Below are positions 23,226 to 36,583 of a DNA stretch of 64,000 nucleotides, piece after piece (the first letter of the stretch is position 1; every line of letters begins with the position of its first letter). The DNA is taken from contig CM070577.1 in the NCBI GenBank assembly GCA_036346355.1, positions 50,230,309 to 50,294,308 on the forward strand, in the 5' to 3' direction. The notes beneath the pieces were generated by a model, which saw only the letters and a program-made list of their open reading frames with translations, was not told the origin of the DNA and did not search any database. The DNA is from Rhipidocladum racemiflorum. Taxonomy: Eukaryota > Streptophyta > Magnoliopsida > Poales > Poaceae. The translations under genes were made by a program, and so were the position numbers.

Positions 23226-26200
23226 TTCTCCCCCCTTAAACAGGATTCGACCTCGAATCCGAAAGAGGCCAAAATCAACAACAAAGTCCCCAAGGGACAA
23301 AAGACTTCTCTTCAGCACAAAACATTCGCACAACGACTCAAACCAGAACAAATGACAAGCGAGTTCCCAAAACCAACACTTAGCGAAAAAGTATTGATCT
23401 AGCTCAACTAAGGGCAACCTCTCACAGTTCGACCTTCACTTCAATTCCCAAACAGAAACTACGTTTCAACCACAAAGGGCTCCATCAACCCAAAACGCCC
23501 GAACCCTCATGACAAACACTTCACACTACTATCACAACCAACCTGACTACCACACTTCATTAAACCCAACGTGACACAATCAAATCAAGTCACAATTCCT
23601 TTAACGACCTCTCTACATTCTCGAAAATTCCCATCGAGGGGAATAACTCATTAAGGCACACTTGCCCTTCCGATACACGATCATACTAACATTTCATTCC
23701 ATCCCCTCCCAGGCAAGACTCAAGCCCAAAAAAAAAACAATTAGTTAAGACAATTGCTCACGGCAGGACAATTATCACCGAACTACCGTCAACTTCACTT
23801 CCACCCATCGCTACTCTTAATAAAGGTTAAACCCATACGTCATCAACCTCCATCACAAACCACCCTTATACCACTAAGGTTCGACACCTAGCCCCAGGCT
23901 AGGATCGTAAAACCTTACCAAACCACAATTGGTTCCTTTCTTAAGAGGGTCTCGCCCTCACACAAAAACACTTAGTTATCAAGCCCAAGGGTACACACGA
24001 CAACTCAAACCCAAAGCGTTAACAACCATTTTGGAAAGAATTCGGCAACATCCAAGCCAAATCACAAAGGAAGCATAAATCCCCTACACCATAACCAAAA
24101 TACCAGAATTTCTTCATTCTTTCTTTTCATACTAGAAAGAAATGAACATCACGATTCATGACATGCATGCACACTTTTCAAGAGCACTCCGGATTAGTCA
24201 TATATCCATATATGACTTTCTCACCGTCCTGGCTCATCGACTCCTTTATGATTAATTATGCATAAACAATGTCTCGTTTTCCTTTTTCACCATTCATTCA
24301 TCATGTAACAACGGTATCGAATAGTTATTCACCAAATGACTTCTTCCTCGGTATCAAATAATGGAAACACAATTAACATCGAAAGTTGCGGAAATTCATG
24401 TAGACTATGACGGCAGCATAGTTGACAGTAAAACACCACGTCGCATCACATCCCACATCAATTGAAAACTGAACTTGCAAAACATTGCATTTCATCCAAA
24501 TTCAACATTTTGAAAGAGAACATCAAAATTTCAAGTCGATCATCTGCTCCCACAACCGTCACAAATTTTCTCAAGGAGAGGGAAACTCATTTCAAAAAGG
24601 GAACACCTCACTAACAAAATCACTTTATAAAACATTCATAAATTCCACCTTTTTGAAGCACTCGCAAACATCACACACCTTATGCAAATAAATCCATCTC
24701 CAGTCAAAAAGAGTTACAAATTAAATCTCAAGAATCTTCAACACAACCCACTAAGACCTTCTGCTTCCTTTAAAATTTACTCCAAAGATGACTCAGTGCG
24801 AACGCAAAGGAGCGCGATCCACTCAAAAGACTTTTGGGTGTAAAACCATACACATAGCACAAATTAAACAAAATAGCCAAAACCAAATATTGGCAACAAT
24901 AACTACGGGTTTTAGGGAAACTCAGAAACATAACACAAGGAATACATTGACCGAAGGCATTCAACCAAAATGGCAAACAACCACACCAGTTCAAAAGGTT
25001 TTAAACACCAGCTCAGCATGAATCCCACCATAACTTGTATTCCACTACACTTACCATTTAAGCGTTCAATAATCACTATTTACTCATCAAGAGAGTCCAA
25101 TCGGATTTAACAAAATTTACATAACAATTTCTTTCTCTAGTTACCATTCCCAACACTTTTAATTAAGGTTTAAGATGCTTATCACAAAGGCACCCAACCA
25201 AGACTACATTGACATGATCCCCACGGATCACCAAATCATATAACAACATATTCTATATTTCAAACATAGTACTTCAACAGCTACTTGAGCATGGTCAACC
25301 TATCAATTTTATACTATCCATACATCAAAATCTTGACAATTGAAACTTGTTCAATCAATAAAATGACTTCAACAATTAAGTAATATCTCTATAAGATAAA
25401 ATTCGTAAATAGGATTCTAAGATATGCATTCATTGAGATTAAAATCTTGCATCATGATTATTATCCATTGTTCATCCCATCACAACATGTACTTGCCATA
25501 ATACCACAGTTTTACACTTTTTCTTCTATTGGATTAATGGTTTCCAACAATTAACAACACTACCCAGGCATCAATATCAATTCTTTGCATATTCATCAAT
25601 CAACAACATTGCTTTTAGCTACCCTATACATCGGTTATAACAGAATTACAACCACACAACATACTCCAACTATTAAATTAGATTTAATAAGTTAGATCAG
25701 CACAATGTTCTTAACAACATTATTAACAATAAGTCTTATGTCTTCTCAATTGATATCAATACTAGCTTTGTAGAGACACACTGCATACTTCCAAATACAC
25801 TAGTAGTTTGCAACAACATAAATAGCAACTCTAATCAACTTCCAAATTAAAGCCACTAGTCAACATGATTAAATTTCTCTATTAACCCGTTAGATTAGAA
25901 CAACTTTAAACAACCAACAAAGTTTCTTTAACAATAACAATAGTCTACATCATCTTAATGTTCTAACTATGCATCAGGGTTTAAAACTTTAAACATAATC
26001 GGGGGTCATAAGCACCATTTAAAGCAAAGCAACAGATTCTAAGCATGAACATTAACCCATTTAATCATTCCCGCTACAGAGTAAACTACAACACTAGTAG
26101 TCTATTTATTCTCCAGCTAGAGATGATAATCACATTGAATTGTTTAAACCCACAAATTAACTTAACAATACGTCATCCCATAAACCACATTGGTACATGC

Positions 26201-27100
26201 TACAAAACATGCTAAACAACAATTCTTACTAGGGACAAACAATTTCAGTCAAAAGACTACTTACTTTGTTTGCAGCATTTTAGTTTTAAAACTCATCCCA
26301 AATTCATAAAGAAACTTGACTCTCAAAATTGCAATGAGACAAACCCAAACTTGGTCATGCAATGGAATTATCCAAACCCTTTAAATCTCAAAGACTCCCA
26401 CAGGAGGGAACCAAGCGATCAAACAAACCTTTGCGGACATAGGCACAAAACATAAATCGACACAACTTAACTTTTTGCACATGCTTCAATAATTTCTTTT
26501 AAACTCAGAGTAAGACACACAAGAATCAAAACTATACTTTTCTTTGCAAGGCAACCAACACAACCGGTGAAAAAGCCAAAAGGCGACCAAAAGACGTGCA
26601 ACACAAAACTCTTCTTCTTTGTCATCACCCAAAGAAGACGAAACCAAGAAACACCGAAGGGACACTGCGTGAAAAACCAATTCCAAACACTTTTCTTTTG
26701 ATTTCAATCAACTAAAACCAAGAAAACCAACCGAAACCGACCATTAGAACAGTAAAGAGCATACGAAGGAATCCACCACCAAACTCTTCTATTTGACTTC
26801 AGTCAACTACCCGATTTATGACAGAAAGGGTAAGCACTCTTCTTCTACAAGGGGTAATAGTTCTTCGGTGATGGCTTTATCCGGCCATACCGTCAAACCA
26901 CACCCTTACTATGAACAAAAGTGATGACCGAAACCCTTCGGCACCACAACCCCACTTTATCACCACAACAAGCATAATTCGATCACTTATCTCATAGACA
27001 TAGCAACATGCATTATCAAATGAAACATTCAACATCAATGCTTAAATACAACATTTAAGCGTAAAGAAACGATACCCATACCCTTTCCTACTGGGCATCC
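23226..27100 (-). other. Non-coding inner region after the LTR; LTR-like fragments
   Basis: The first 15 bases are the polypurine tract of the preceding LTR. Beyond that, about 3.9 kb of A/C-rich DNA shows no gag-pol motif in any frame. Around 24186-24230 the words ggattagtcata and tatgactttctcaccg recur, as in the LTRs at 21603, 30486 and 33322, so part of this stretch is probably an older diverged LTR in the same orientation. Either the element was non-autonomous or its coding part is deleted. No boundary with the next LTR remnant could be fixed. Confidence 0.45.
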
Positions 27101-28586
27101 AGTGTGTGTCAAATTTTAGATTAGTTATACCACTTTTGCAAGTTTTAATTGTAACCCTAGGATTCTTTGTTATGTCATGACTATCTTATAATGTGACATT
27201 TGTTGATTAGAACGGTAGATATGCTTAGTACCCGAATTGATGAAAATGACCCATGGATGGGATTATACGAAAATAATGATTTAAAGTATGATTTGGAAAT
27301 GATTATAAAGGTTTTGGTACTATTTTTCCAAAATAAAAAGAAAAGGAAAAAGGGTTTGGACTTGGGCGGATTGGAATGTTGGGTGGGTACGGATTGAGCA
27401 CTATTTTCCATTGTGTAAGTGCCGCCCCAAGTCAATTAAGGACCGACGCTTATGACTGTCCATTCTAAGCATCACCGTACTACCACATGTCTAACATGGT
27501 ACGACCTGGCTAAATAATTTGTAGAAACCTAACTTAGACTCTCTAGTTGGTGGAATGTGGGTGCCAGATAGAGGCAAGTTGCACTCCCCACACGGCGCAA
27601 GAGGGGCTTTTGTACTGGGTAGATAGAACTCTAACAGCGGTGAAACCTCAGCGAGTGAGTCGGGTTAGGCGCATACATTGTAAAGGCCTTGTCATGATCT
27701 CTCTGCCGGCACACCAAAGGAAGTGTGTTAATCCGAAGGCATTAAGAGATGATCATGTCTTGTGGGTAAAATTGTACACCTCTGCAGAGTTAAAACTGTT
27801 CGAATAGCCGTGCCTACGGTTAAGGGCAAAGTAAAGAATGCTTTCATACTGGTAGACTTTGGTTTTGGTTTTGAAAATAAAATGAGGTTTTGGGATTCGA
27901 GAGTGGTTAGAACTCTCGGATGATTAATTGGCGGATTGAGCCACCCAGGTAGATGGAACCTGTTTTCTTGTCATGACGGTTAGAGTCATGTGTGGTTGAT
28001 CTTGATCTTTTAAACTTGTGGCGGTTAGAGCCCTACACTAGTGATGGTGGATAGAACCCTCATGAAAATATTACATAAATCAATTGTTAAAAAGAATTGC
28101 TAAAATATGCTTTATGAAACTTATTATCAAGTATGGTTTGATGCAACTTGGCTTCATGCAAAAGAACCATATTAAGCCTTTCTTGGGAAGACCCACATGT
28201 GCATAATTTCCCAGACTTGCTGAGTACTTTTGTACTCACGTGCTACATAACCGTTGTCATCAGAGAACTACCAGGACGCCGTTGAAGACGGCGAGTTCTA
28301 CGCTGCGAGTATGAGGAAGGTCGCCAAGAAAACTAGTCGCGTGCCTTGTCGTCACCTGTGATGTTTTTGGTTTTCGCTTTTTGTCGTTTTGCTTCCACTG
28401 TCGTGTCTCCGATCTCGTGACCGAGTATTGTAATAAGTGGTCATGTGGCCCCTACTTTATAATAATGTTACAATTTTGTTATGTTCGGCAATGACGTATC
28501 ACTGTTGACTGTGTGTACTAGCTACTGATCTGGGACTAGTACAGAAATACACAGGAGATTTCGGATAGCCGATTCGGGGTCTCACA
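27100..28586 (+). repeat. LTR remnant in sense orientation, gypsy-type
   Basis: This stretch ends ttcggggtctcaca and contains, in sense order, blocks typical of Tekay/RIRE3-like grass LTRs: aattaaggaccgac, ttgtacacctctgcagagtt, gaatagccgtgcc, and ttgctgagtacttttgtactcacg. It lies opposite in orientation to the LTRs at 21603, 30486 and 33322, where the last block appears as its reverse complement. The left end is uncertain and no polypurine tract or primer-binding site adjoins it. It may be a solo LTR or a truncated one. Confidence 0.55.
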
Positions 28587-29040
28587 TTCTACACAGCTAA
28601 TTACTTACGAACCTAATTAATTTGGTCACCAAGTCATGTATGTAAAAAAAAACTATTGCCACTCTACACAGATAATTAATCTGGTCGCTAAATCGTGCAT
28701 TTAAAAAAATATTGCTATTCTACACAGCTAACTACTTACACGGCTAATTAATCTGGTTGCTAAATCGTGAATCTAAAAAAGTATTGCTATTCTACACAAC
28801 TAACCACTTACACAGCTAATTAATCTAATCGCTAAATCGTGCATCTAAAAAATGTATTGCTATTTTACACAGCTAACTACTTGCACATCAAATTAATCTA
28901 GTCACTAAATCATGTATCTAAAAAAACTGTTGCTATTCTACACACCTAATTATTTAAAAAACCTAATTAATCTAGTCACTAAATCGTCCATCTAAATAAC
29001 AAGTGCGACTCTAGATAGCTAATTAATTACAGTCTAATTA
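28587..29040. repeat. A/T-rich minisatellite, about 7 copies of a ~72-bp unit
   Basis: The word ttctacacagctaa or a variant starts near 28587, 28661, 28720, 28790, 28863, 28935 and 29010, each followed by taattaatctggtcgctaaat and an A-run. Spacing is 59-75 bp. The array begins exactly at the end of the LTR remnant. Confidence 0.8.
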
Positions 29041-29512
29041 ATCTACTTATTAAATTTTAATTTAAATGAACAAATAATTACATGTAAAAATCACGACTTT
29101 TTCTTTCTCCTCCCCCTCTTCTACTTCCTCCTCCCTTCTTGCTCTTTTCCCCCTCCTCTCCTTTTTTTTTCTTCCCCGCTTCCTCCTCTCCTTACCCTTC
29201 TTCCCCTCGCTTCTTCTTTCTTTGCTCAGTCGGTTTCTTGGTTCAGATGCGAAATGGCTATAGCAAAAGCACCGTGATGCTTTTAGGCCTCTTTGTCACC
29301 GTTTCAATTAGCGACAGAGAGGCCATCGTCGGGTTTTTCCCTTAATGGCGACAGAGAGACAACTGTTCTTATTCTACCCTCTATCGCCATTTTAAATGGT
29401 GACAGAGTCTATCGCCCTTTAAAACAGCTACAGAGGGGTATTCTTTTTATTTTTTAAATTGATATATTATTTCTGTAAATTTTTATTAAAATAATATTAT
29501 TTTAAAAAATTC
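29041..29512. other. Possible MULE terminal remnant
   Basis: A pyrimidine-rich stretch (29100-29225) is followed by short inverted words gcgacagagag, ctatcgcca and tggtgacagag (29310-29430) and then an A/T-rich end ttttaaaaaattc. The arrangement of ggcgac/gtcgcc words next to an A/T-rich terminus resembles the left end of the MULE at 57928 (which starts gaaattttttttaaa). No transposase or second end was found, so the call is weak. Confidence 0.3.
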
Positions 29513-30485
29513 GCCAGTGTCCTGCACGCTTTACTAAAGTGAAGTGGGGGGTTTTCGACTTTTCGTGTTCGCTCGCCTCAGCCGAAACCCTTCTACTCCT
29601 ACCGACCCGACCAAACCCAGCCTGCTTCATTCCGTTGATTTCCCCTTCCTTGCCGGTGTAAATTTGATAGAATTTTAGCTAACTGGTATTTTGGCGCATG
29701 TACACTGGACCGAGGGAACTAGAATAACAGAAAAATCTAACTATCTAGTAATAGGTGTTCAATCCATTGGACGGTTTGAGTTGGGACCAAGAATAAAAAT
29801 CATGGTAAAATCTCAAATTTAATTTGAAAAAAATTAAATTGATACAGTGATTTCAAAAATTTTGACAAATTTCGTCGAAATTTTGACCAAAATTGCTACA
29901 AAATCAATGAGTTTAGACCAGTTGGTATAGTACTAGCTTGGTTGTGAAGTATCAGGTTCGATCCCATAGTAAAGCGTATTTTTTTTATTGGTTATAGGGT
30001 ATAACTCATAAGATTCTTATGCATAACATCACAATAGGGAAGTGTAGCTTGGATGGTAGAGCATTTGATTAACTGTGAAGAGGTCTTGGGTTCAATCCCA
30101 TGCTAGAGCACTTTTTGCATAAAATTAAAAAATTCAAAATAATCATGTTGAGGCTAGGAATCAAACCCAAGCCGTTTTGGCTCTACTAGCACTCAACCGA
30201 TGCTGTAGACCCCACCTGGCCTGTCTTAGGTTCATGCCATGGAGGAAGATTTAAACTATTTCTAGCCTCGATGAAGCATTTCATAGTGGCTGAAAAGTAA
30301 TGGAATTTCGATGAATATCGGTGAGATTTCAGTTTTCCTAGTTCAAAAAATCCCAGATTTGAATTTTACTTTTTCGATTTCGTCTAAATTTATCTAAAAT
30401 AACGAGATTTCGAAGGGTGATGAGATGTGAACTGAAGACAAAATTTAAAACCTTAGTTGGGACTATCTTCCTATCATTGTGCATT
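29513..30485. other. Old A/T-rich repeat DNA with two tRNA-like segments
   Basis: No coding region. Segments at about 29907-29975 and 30041-30112 contain A-box-like (agttggtatagta; tagcttggatggtagagc) and B-box-like (ggttcgatccc; gggttcaatccca) words at tRNA spacing. Acceptor pairing is poor, so they are tRNA-derived repeats rather than tRNA genes. A third, inverted, copy of a B-box-like word lies near 30155-30175. The segment 30340-30465 recurs in diverged form at 38160-38285 and 38940-39065. Confidence 0.4.
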
Positions 30486-32862
30486 TGTAACACCCCGGCA
30501 TTTAATATGCCCGAATGCTACCAAACATAAGCTAAACAACATCTAAATACCACATTTAAACATAAATTCCAGCAAAGGTACATATGCTAAAAACCGATAT
30601 TTCGGCAGCATCTCCTTTGTTTTTCCATGAATTAACACAATATCACAATCATGGCAAGCTATAACATGGCACACGACATCTATAACAACAACATAAATGG
30701 ACATAACATCAAATTACGCCAAAAGCACTACGCTCAACTACTTCATAAACTATAACGAAGCAAATAAGGAATCACTAGCATGCTAACTTAAACCATACAT
30801 TAAGTTTAAGGCACAACTCTTAATATCATATCTCCAAGTGATTAATTGTGGACTATGATGGTGGAGCTACGTGTAGAAGTGTAGCTAGACCCCTTTTTCC
30901 CGCATGCCGATCTCAAAGTACCTAAAAACAACATAAAACACAAGCGTGAGTTCGAAAACTCAGCAAGCATATTGTAATGAACAACAAGATCATTTACAAG
31001 ACAATGATACCTCACATCACATATAACATCTCATACTTGAGCACATAACCACATCATCATCATTAAACATGTATTGCAATGCAATGCAATGCAATGCTCC
31101 TGTCTCCTTGGAACCTCATACCGGTATGGGGAGTACACACCCGTCGGTGTGCACCCTTTCCCCCTTCCATCCCGAAGATGGAGGGTGCCTACTCGCTTCC
31201 AAACACCACGTGGATGGAATCACGACATAGGACTTACTCAATGGCGTTCCGGACTAGTCATAACTTTCTCACCGACCTTGCCGGACTAGCTATGACTTTC
31301 TCACCGCCCTCGCCCTATCTCATGACATGCGTGCAACTATGGCAATTATCAAATCTCATTTGTACATAAACATATGGCATCTCATCATGACAAATATAGA
31401 CACATGGCATCGAATCATGATAAGTATAAACACATAGCATCATACCATGACAATCATACTCAATATATCATTGGAAAACAGCAAGCATAGCAAGTGATCA
31501 TAGCAAGTATTCAATCTTTCATCCAATATCAACAAGCAACCTAAAATCTGCTATACATTACAACACACTTGCCTCAACCGTGGGCGACGGAATTGGGGGA
31601 AGTAGAGGGCACCCCCGGGGTCACACCACCTACACAATGGCATCACATACTCTCAATAATGCCCACAAAACAGCACACAAATCCCCATCTCACCCGACAT
31701 TGCCCACTACTCGCAAAACCTAAAACAGAGGTTCTGTCCCGGCGGGACAGCAGCCTTGCAAAGGCCATAACTTGATTTCTGGGACTCCGAATGAATTAAA
31801 CGAGTACACCCTCGCGTAGCCTAGGAAATTTCCCAACTTTCTCTAGGTATAAGGAAAGTCTGATTCGGCCTCTAAAGTTGTTTAATCTACAGATTACCGA
31901 GATCTGTTCCAATTACGTCACAGATTTTAACACGCTCGGTAAAACAGCCATAACTTTCAAACGGCTGATCGGATTTTAACGTGCTTTACGTCCACGGAAA
32001 GATAATTAAATTATCTACAACTTCTTAAGAGTCCGTACGGACAGATTCGGATTCTAAATCGACAGAAACTCGAACCCTAGCTCGACTGCTCAATCTGCCC
32101 GAAACTGAGTACAATACGAACTCTAGTTCTTTTCAGATCTACTCCATGGCAGCACATCCTCTTGATCTAAAAACTCCAAATCTACCATGAGAACAGCACC
32201 TAGACCTTCCCCAAGGTTTCCCCATGGACATACCTTTGCCCGACGAACGAATCTCCAATAGATCTCCTCGCGAAACGCTCCTCGCTCCACGTTCCTCGCT
32301 CCTCGCTCCTCGCTCCACGAGATGAATCCACAAGGTGCAGGGGTGGGGAGGCCACCCTAGGGCAGCAAGGGGGTGGAGGAGAGGTGGAGAGGTGGAGAGG
32401 AGAGGCTAGGGGGGGCGTAAGAGGGAGAGGGAAGGTGGGGGCGGCTAGGGCATGGAGGGGTGGAGAGGGGAGAGCAAAGGGGGCGCACCACCCTATTTGG
32501 GCGCAAGGGGCAGGGGTGGGAGCCCTTTTTACCAGCCCCTAGACTGAAACTTAGTCTAATAAGAGCTCTACTCCAATCCCACCAAAGCCCACCAAGGCCC
32601 AAACTCCCCCGGTAAGGCCCAAAACCCCGAAAACGGCCCGGAAACGGCCCGAAAAAGCTATTAACCTCCAATTCCTATGGTTTTAACCTTATTTCCACTC
32701 CTCATACTGTAATTAACCTTTTCATGCTCAATAATTAAGGATACGACACTCCGTGGCGACATAACACTTCAAACGGCCCAAAAACGCGAGTAAATCTCAA
32801 GCCGAAAGATTTTCTCCTCTAAATTCACACTTTGAAAAGTCACACCAAAACGTAGTGTCACA
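30486..32862 (-). repeat. Solo LTR, same family as 21603-23225
   Basis: It starts tgtaacaccccggcatttaa, ends cgtagtgtcaca, and is flanked by a perfect 5-bp duplication gcatt (30481-30485, 32863-32867), with no polypurine tract or primer-binding site. This is the product of recombination between the two LTRs of one element. It is longer than the related LTR because of additional DNA at about 31640-32180. A gcaat microsatellite (31074-31098) and a G-rich tract (32335-32525) sit at the same relative places as in the relative. Confidence 0.88.
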
Positions 32863-33321
32863 GCATTTCTCCCTCCGGTCACAAATAGTTATCGTTCTAT
32901 ATATAAATATAGCAAAACTTGCAATACTTTATTAATATCTTTTTAAATATTTAAATTACATATATAAAAATTATACGTATAGTTTTGCCTCAAAAAGTAC
33001 TTTAGTGAAAATCTAACTATCGTGCGACGGTGCGATCCATTAGAGGGTTTGAGTTGAGACTATCTTCCATCACTGCATTACGTGAGATCCCAAAAGTGTC
33101 GTGTCTCTGCACTCTGCAAAATGGCACTATCATCTCGACAACAAATTTAGCTTAACGAAACCATGTTTGGTCAAGACTAGAGCTAAAGTCTATGCTTGAT
33201 CAAATCGCGCAGGCCTGGGTCCGGTACAAGGTTCAAAATCTAGGTTAGATTTTGCAAAATTTCAACCCACAGATTCATAATCCCGATAAAATAAAAAATC
33301 CAGTCAAAAAAATTCAAATTG
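32863..33321. other. Non-coding; Stowaway-like fragment
   Basis: After the solo LTR the words tctccctccggtcacaaata resemble a Stowaway MITE terminus, but no second terminus was found. The rest is A/T-rich with no coding signal. It ends with the duplication aattg of the next solo LTR. Confidence 0.35.
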
Positions 33322-36300
33322 TGCAACACCCAGCACCACACGTGCCCTGAATGTTACGCCCTCAAATATCCATTAGCACAAGATACACTAGAATAATTTA
33401 ACAAGACAAGTTAACATACTTAGCAACTAACCGAAATTATTAGAATTTTCGGCAGCATCTCCCCTAAAACTAGGACATCCACTTAACAGACAAAAGACAG
33501 TATTTAATATAGCAACATTATAAGCCACTAAAGGTAACTAACCAAGCACAAACAGGGGTCATGGTATCAACAAACCGCCATGACCCAACTAAGCACATAA
33601 ACAACTATCACAAATTTATTACAAGATATGAATTCAATAAAATTAGTGGTGACACGCCAAAACAAAACTACGGTGATAAGTCGTGATCGTGCTACTACTC
33701 CCATCCCAGCATGCCGGCTTCAGGGTACCTACACACATTAAATAACAAGCGTGAGTCAAAGACTCAACAAGCACATCAAAGGAATAAAACGTAGCCAAAT
33801 AGAATTTCTGAAGCAGTAACATAATCATGACTCTTAATTGAATTCAGCAAGCGGAAATGGAAAAGACCGATAATATCATGATCCTTACACATCTTTAATT
33901 ATGACCACAATTCAACTTCTTTGCCCCCTTTTTTTCACAGTAATTAGTAGTCTATCGATAGCAATGCAATGCGATGATGAATGCAATCATGCTCATGCAC
34001 TTTTTCATCAATTATACCGGTATAGCCGAGGGAACACCCGTCGATGTTCACCCTCTACCTCCATCCCGTGAAGGTACCTACCCCAAAGTAGGTTTTACAC
34101 AAGGGCACTGCGGATTAGTCATAACTTTCTCACCGACCTCATCGGATTAGTTATGACTTACTCACCAACCTAGCCCTTTATATGCTATGAGTGCAAATGA
34201 TGCAACATTTATTCTTCATTGCTCATCTGTCATGCAACAACACTGTCAACCGAGCATTTTCCCTATGAACCCATTATCTTCATCGCAATCATATGCATAG
34301 GAATAAACATTTGCATAAGAATACTCATATGCGTAACATACTCATAACAAGACAATTTAATCGATACCATTAATACCGCGTATCAAAAGCAAGAATGATC
34401 ACTTAAAGACAGTGAGTAAAATATTGGATGCTTTCAATATTAGACACTGTCGATTCACTTTATAGTTCTACCATGCACTTGCCAAAAGCCCACTCTCAAC
34501 TATAATTCATCTAAATTTGTAGAGCAATCAATAAAACAGGAATTATCAATATTACTCACGACCATATTCAACCCCACGATGTACTGGCCTTTACCCGTAG
34601 GAAGTGGAATGACGCACGAAGCAGGGCCTACTCCCCCTGAAATAGAAATCATAACAACACAACTTATGGACCAAACAATCACAACATTATTTAATACAAC
34701 AACGATCAACCCTAAAACAATTCTTTGCCTACCCACAATTGTATTACTCTTAGACAAAACACAACTCAATCACTAAAAGAAATACATAACACAAATATGC
34801 ATATCCTCACTTCAACAATTGACAGAACTTCATCCCCTAGACCTCAATAAGGCAAGCACGCACAAGCACAATTCCCTAATCAACTCCAATTCACTCACAT
34901 CCTCAACTTATCTCAACTCAACTTAATAGTTTGATACTTCTAAACTAAAGCATGTGAACTACAATAGCAACCAAACATGAATTCCATATTAACATTCACA
35001 ACCAACAGCAAAGTACCTTCTTAAGCGCTAATCTACCTTGAGATATCACCAACTAACAAAGGTTACAATTTATGAATCTCTTAGGCGGTGAACTAATATG
35101 CTGGGTAAATGTACTACAATAATTCCCACAAGTACTAATGTGTTTGCCATATCTCCAAATATGTTTTAACAACTGATATGTCCCTCCATATGTTTGCCAT
35201 ATCTCCAAATACAATTGATATATATATATCTTAATGTGACACATTGATTGAACTTATTGGCTTGAAATATAATGACTAACACAACTATCAGTCAGCACAG
35301 TTGACACGCTCATGCGTACGCGCAAATCCTTATATGGCTATTGATTCAATTCATCATCTAATAAGCCAAACCATCCATGAATAAAGTACTATAAAACCTT
35401 CCACCAATATTCATGTAAGATTTTCACAGCCGATGCTAACTTAACCTTCATACAGAGCTTCTAACCGAAGATAATGGCCTAGTACTAACTTAAACCACCG
35501 AAACAAATACAGGCCACTTCTACGGTATCATTAGCAAGGATACATGAGCACACATTTGTTGCATATTACAAAGTGACAAATTTAAAGAAACCCAAAACTA
35601 TGCAACATCCTACATTAACATAATTAAAGGGGACCGGACGGCAAGGCATCCAAACCAATCTTTAACTAAACAAAACCAATAACATTGCTAAACCTCAACC
35701 CACCTCCTTATGATCTTAACACAGCTCCTCTATCTCCAACAAAATCCAAGGTAACTAAGAGGTACAAGATTCTTAGTTACAACCTTCAAGTTTACATACG
35801 AGATTATTTTGTTTAGCAGTTCTCTTAAATTACGCTAACCAAATCAACGAGACAATAGATCTAGATAGGAGCAGTATCATGTAATCACCATTCCAGGAAA
35901 ACTCTGCTCATTGTCATCTCAGAAAGATAATTCCCAGATCACCACTTTAACACAATAATCATCACTGTAAATCGGACACTTCTATTGAAACTTGAGATGA
36001 GGAAAAAGTAATATAGTCTTCTAAGCATTTCTACAAACACCTAGCATGCACCAATCAAAATTTCATCCCAAACCTAGGAACCCTCACCTCCACTTACCAA
36101 ATGAGGGGAGAGGAAGGAGAAGGTGCCGGTTGGGAGGGGAGGCGGCGCCGCCGGTTGGCCGGAGGGGAGTAGCGCCGAGCCGGCTAGGGGGAAGGAGCGG
36201 CGCCAGGACGCTGGCTAGGGAAGGCATCGGCCGGGTTGGTGCAATTGCGGCTCGGCCGCTGTGGCTCGGTAGAGGAGGAGAGGGGTGACGCCGGAGGGGG

Positions 36301-36583
36301 AGACCGGCAGGGGGCGGCGCCCACCGAGCAGGAGGGGGAGCGGCACCAGCGAAGACTACGGGAGGCGGCACCGGGATGTCGGCTAGGGAGGGCGTCGGGC
36401 CCTGGCTGGGGAGGCCAGCTAAAAGAAAAGATGGGGAGGGAGTGAAGAGAGAGAGAGAAAGGGAGAGAGATAAGATTGGGGAAAGTTTATAAGGAAAAAG
36501 ATATTTCATCGTCCTACTCCTTGACTCCCCCAACCCACAAGCAGAATAGCCCCACAACTGGGATAACCATTCGCGATATTACA
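33322..36583 (-). repeat. Solo LTR of a related, more diverged gypsy family
   Basis: It begins tgcaacacccagcaccac, ends attcgcgatattaca, and is flanked by aattg at 33317-33321 and 36584-36588. Joining the flanks gives ttcaaattgctaca, a word found intact at about 37433, which supports the boundaries. The inner landmarks (cggcagcatctcccc, aagcgtgagtc, accggtata, tatgacttactcacc) match the family at 21603 and 30486 in the same order and orientation. A G-rich tract occupies 36095-36440. Pro/Leu-rich and Arg/Gly-rich open frames in that tract are compositional. Confidence 0.8.

Noticed and set aside
30041..30112. Functional tRNA gene
   Set aside because: A- and B-box words are present, but acceptor and anticodon stems pair poorly, so only a tRNA-derived repeat is supported.
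31074..31098. gcaat repeat as a coding or regulatory signal
   Set aside because: It is a short microsatellite at the same site in related LTRs (near 22222 and 33960).
36084..36557. 157-codon Pro/Leu-rich frame that looks like a signal-anchored proline-rich protein
   Set aside because: It lies within the G-rich tract of a solo LTR bounded by a duplication; the same kind of frame occurs in the related LTRs.
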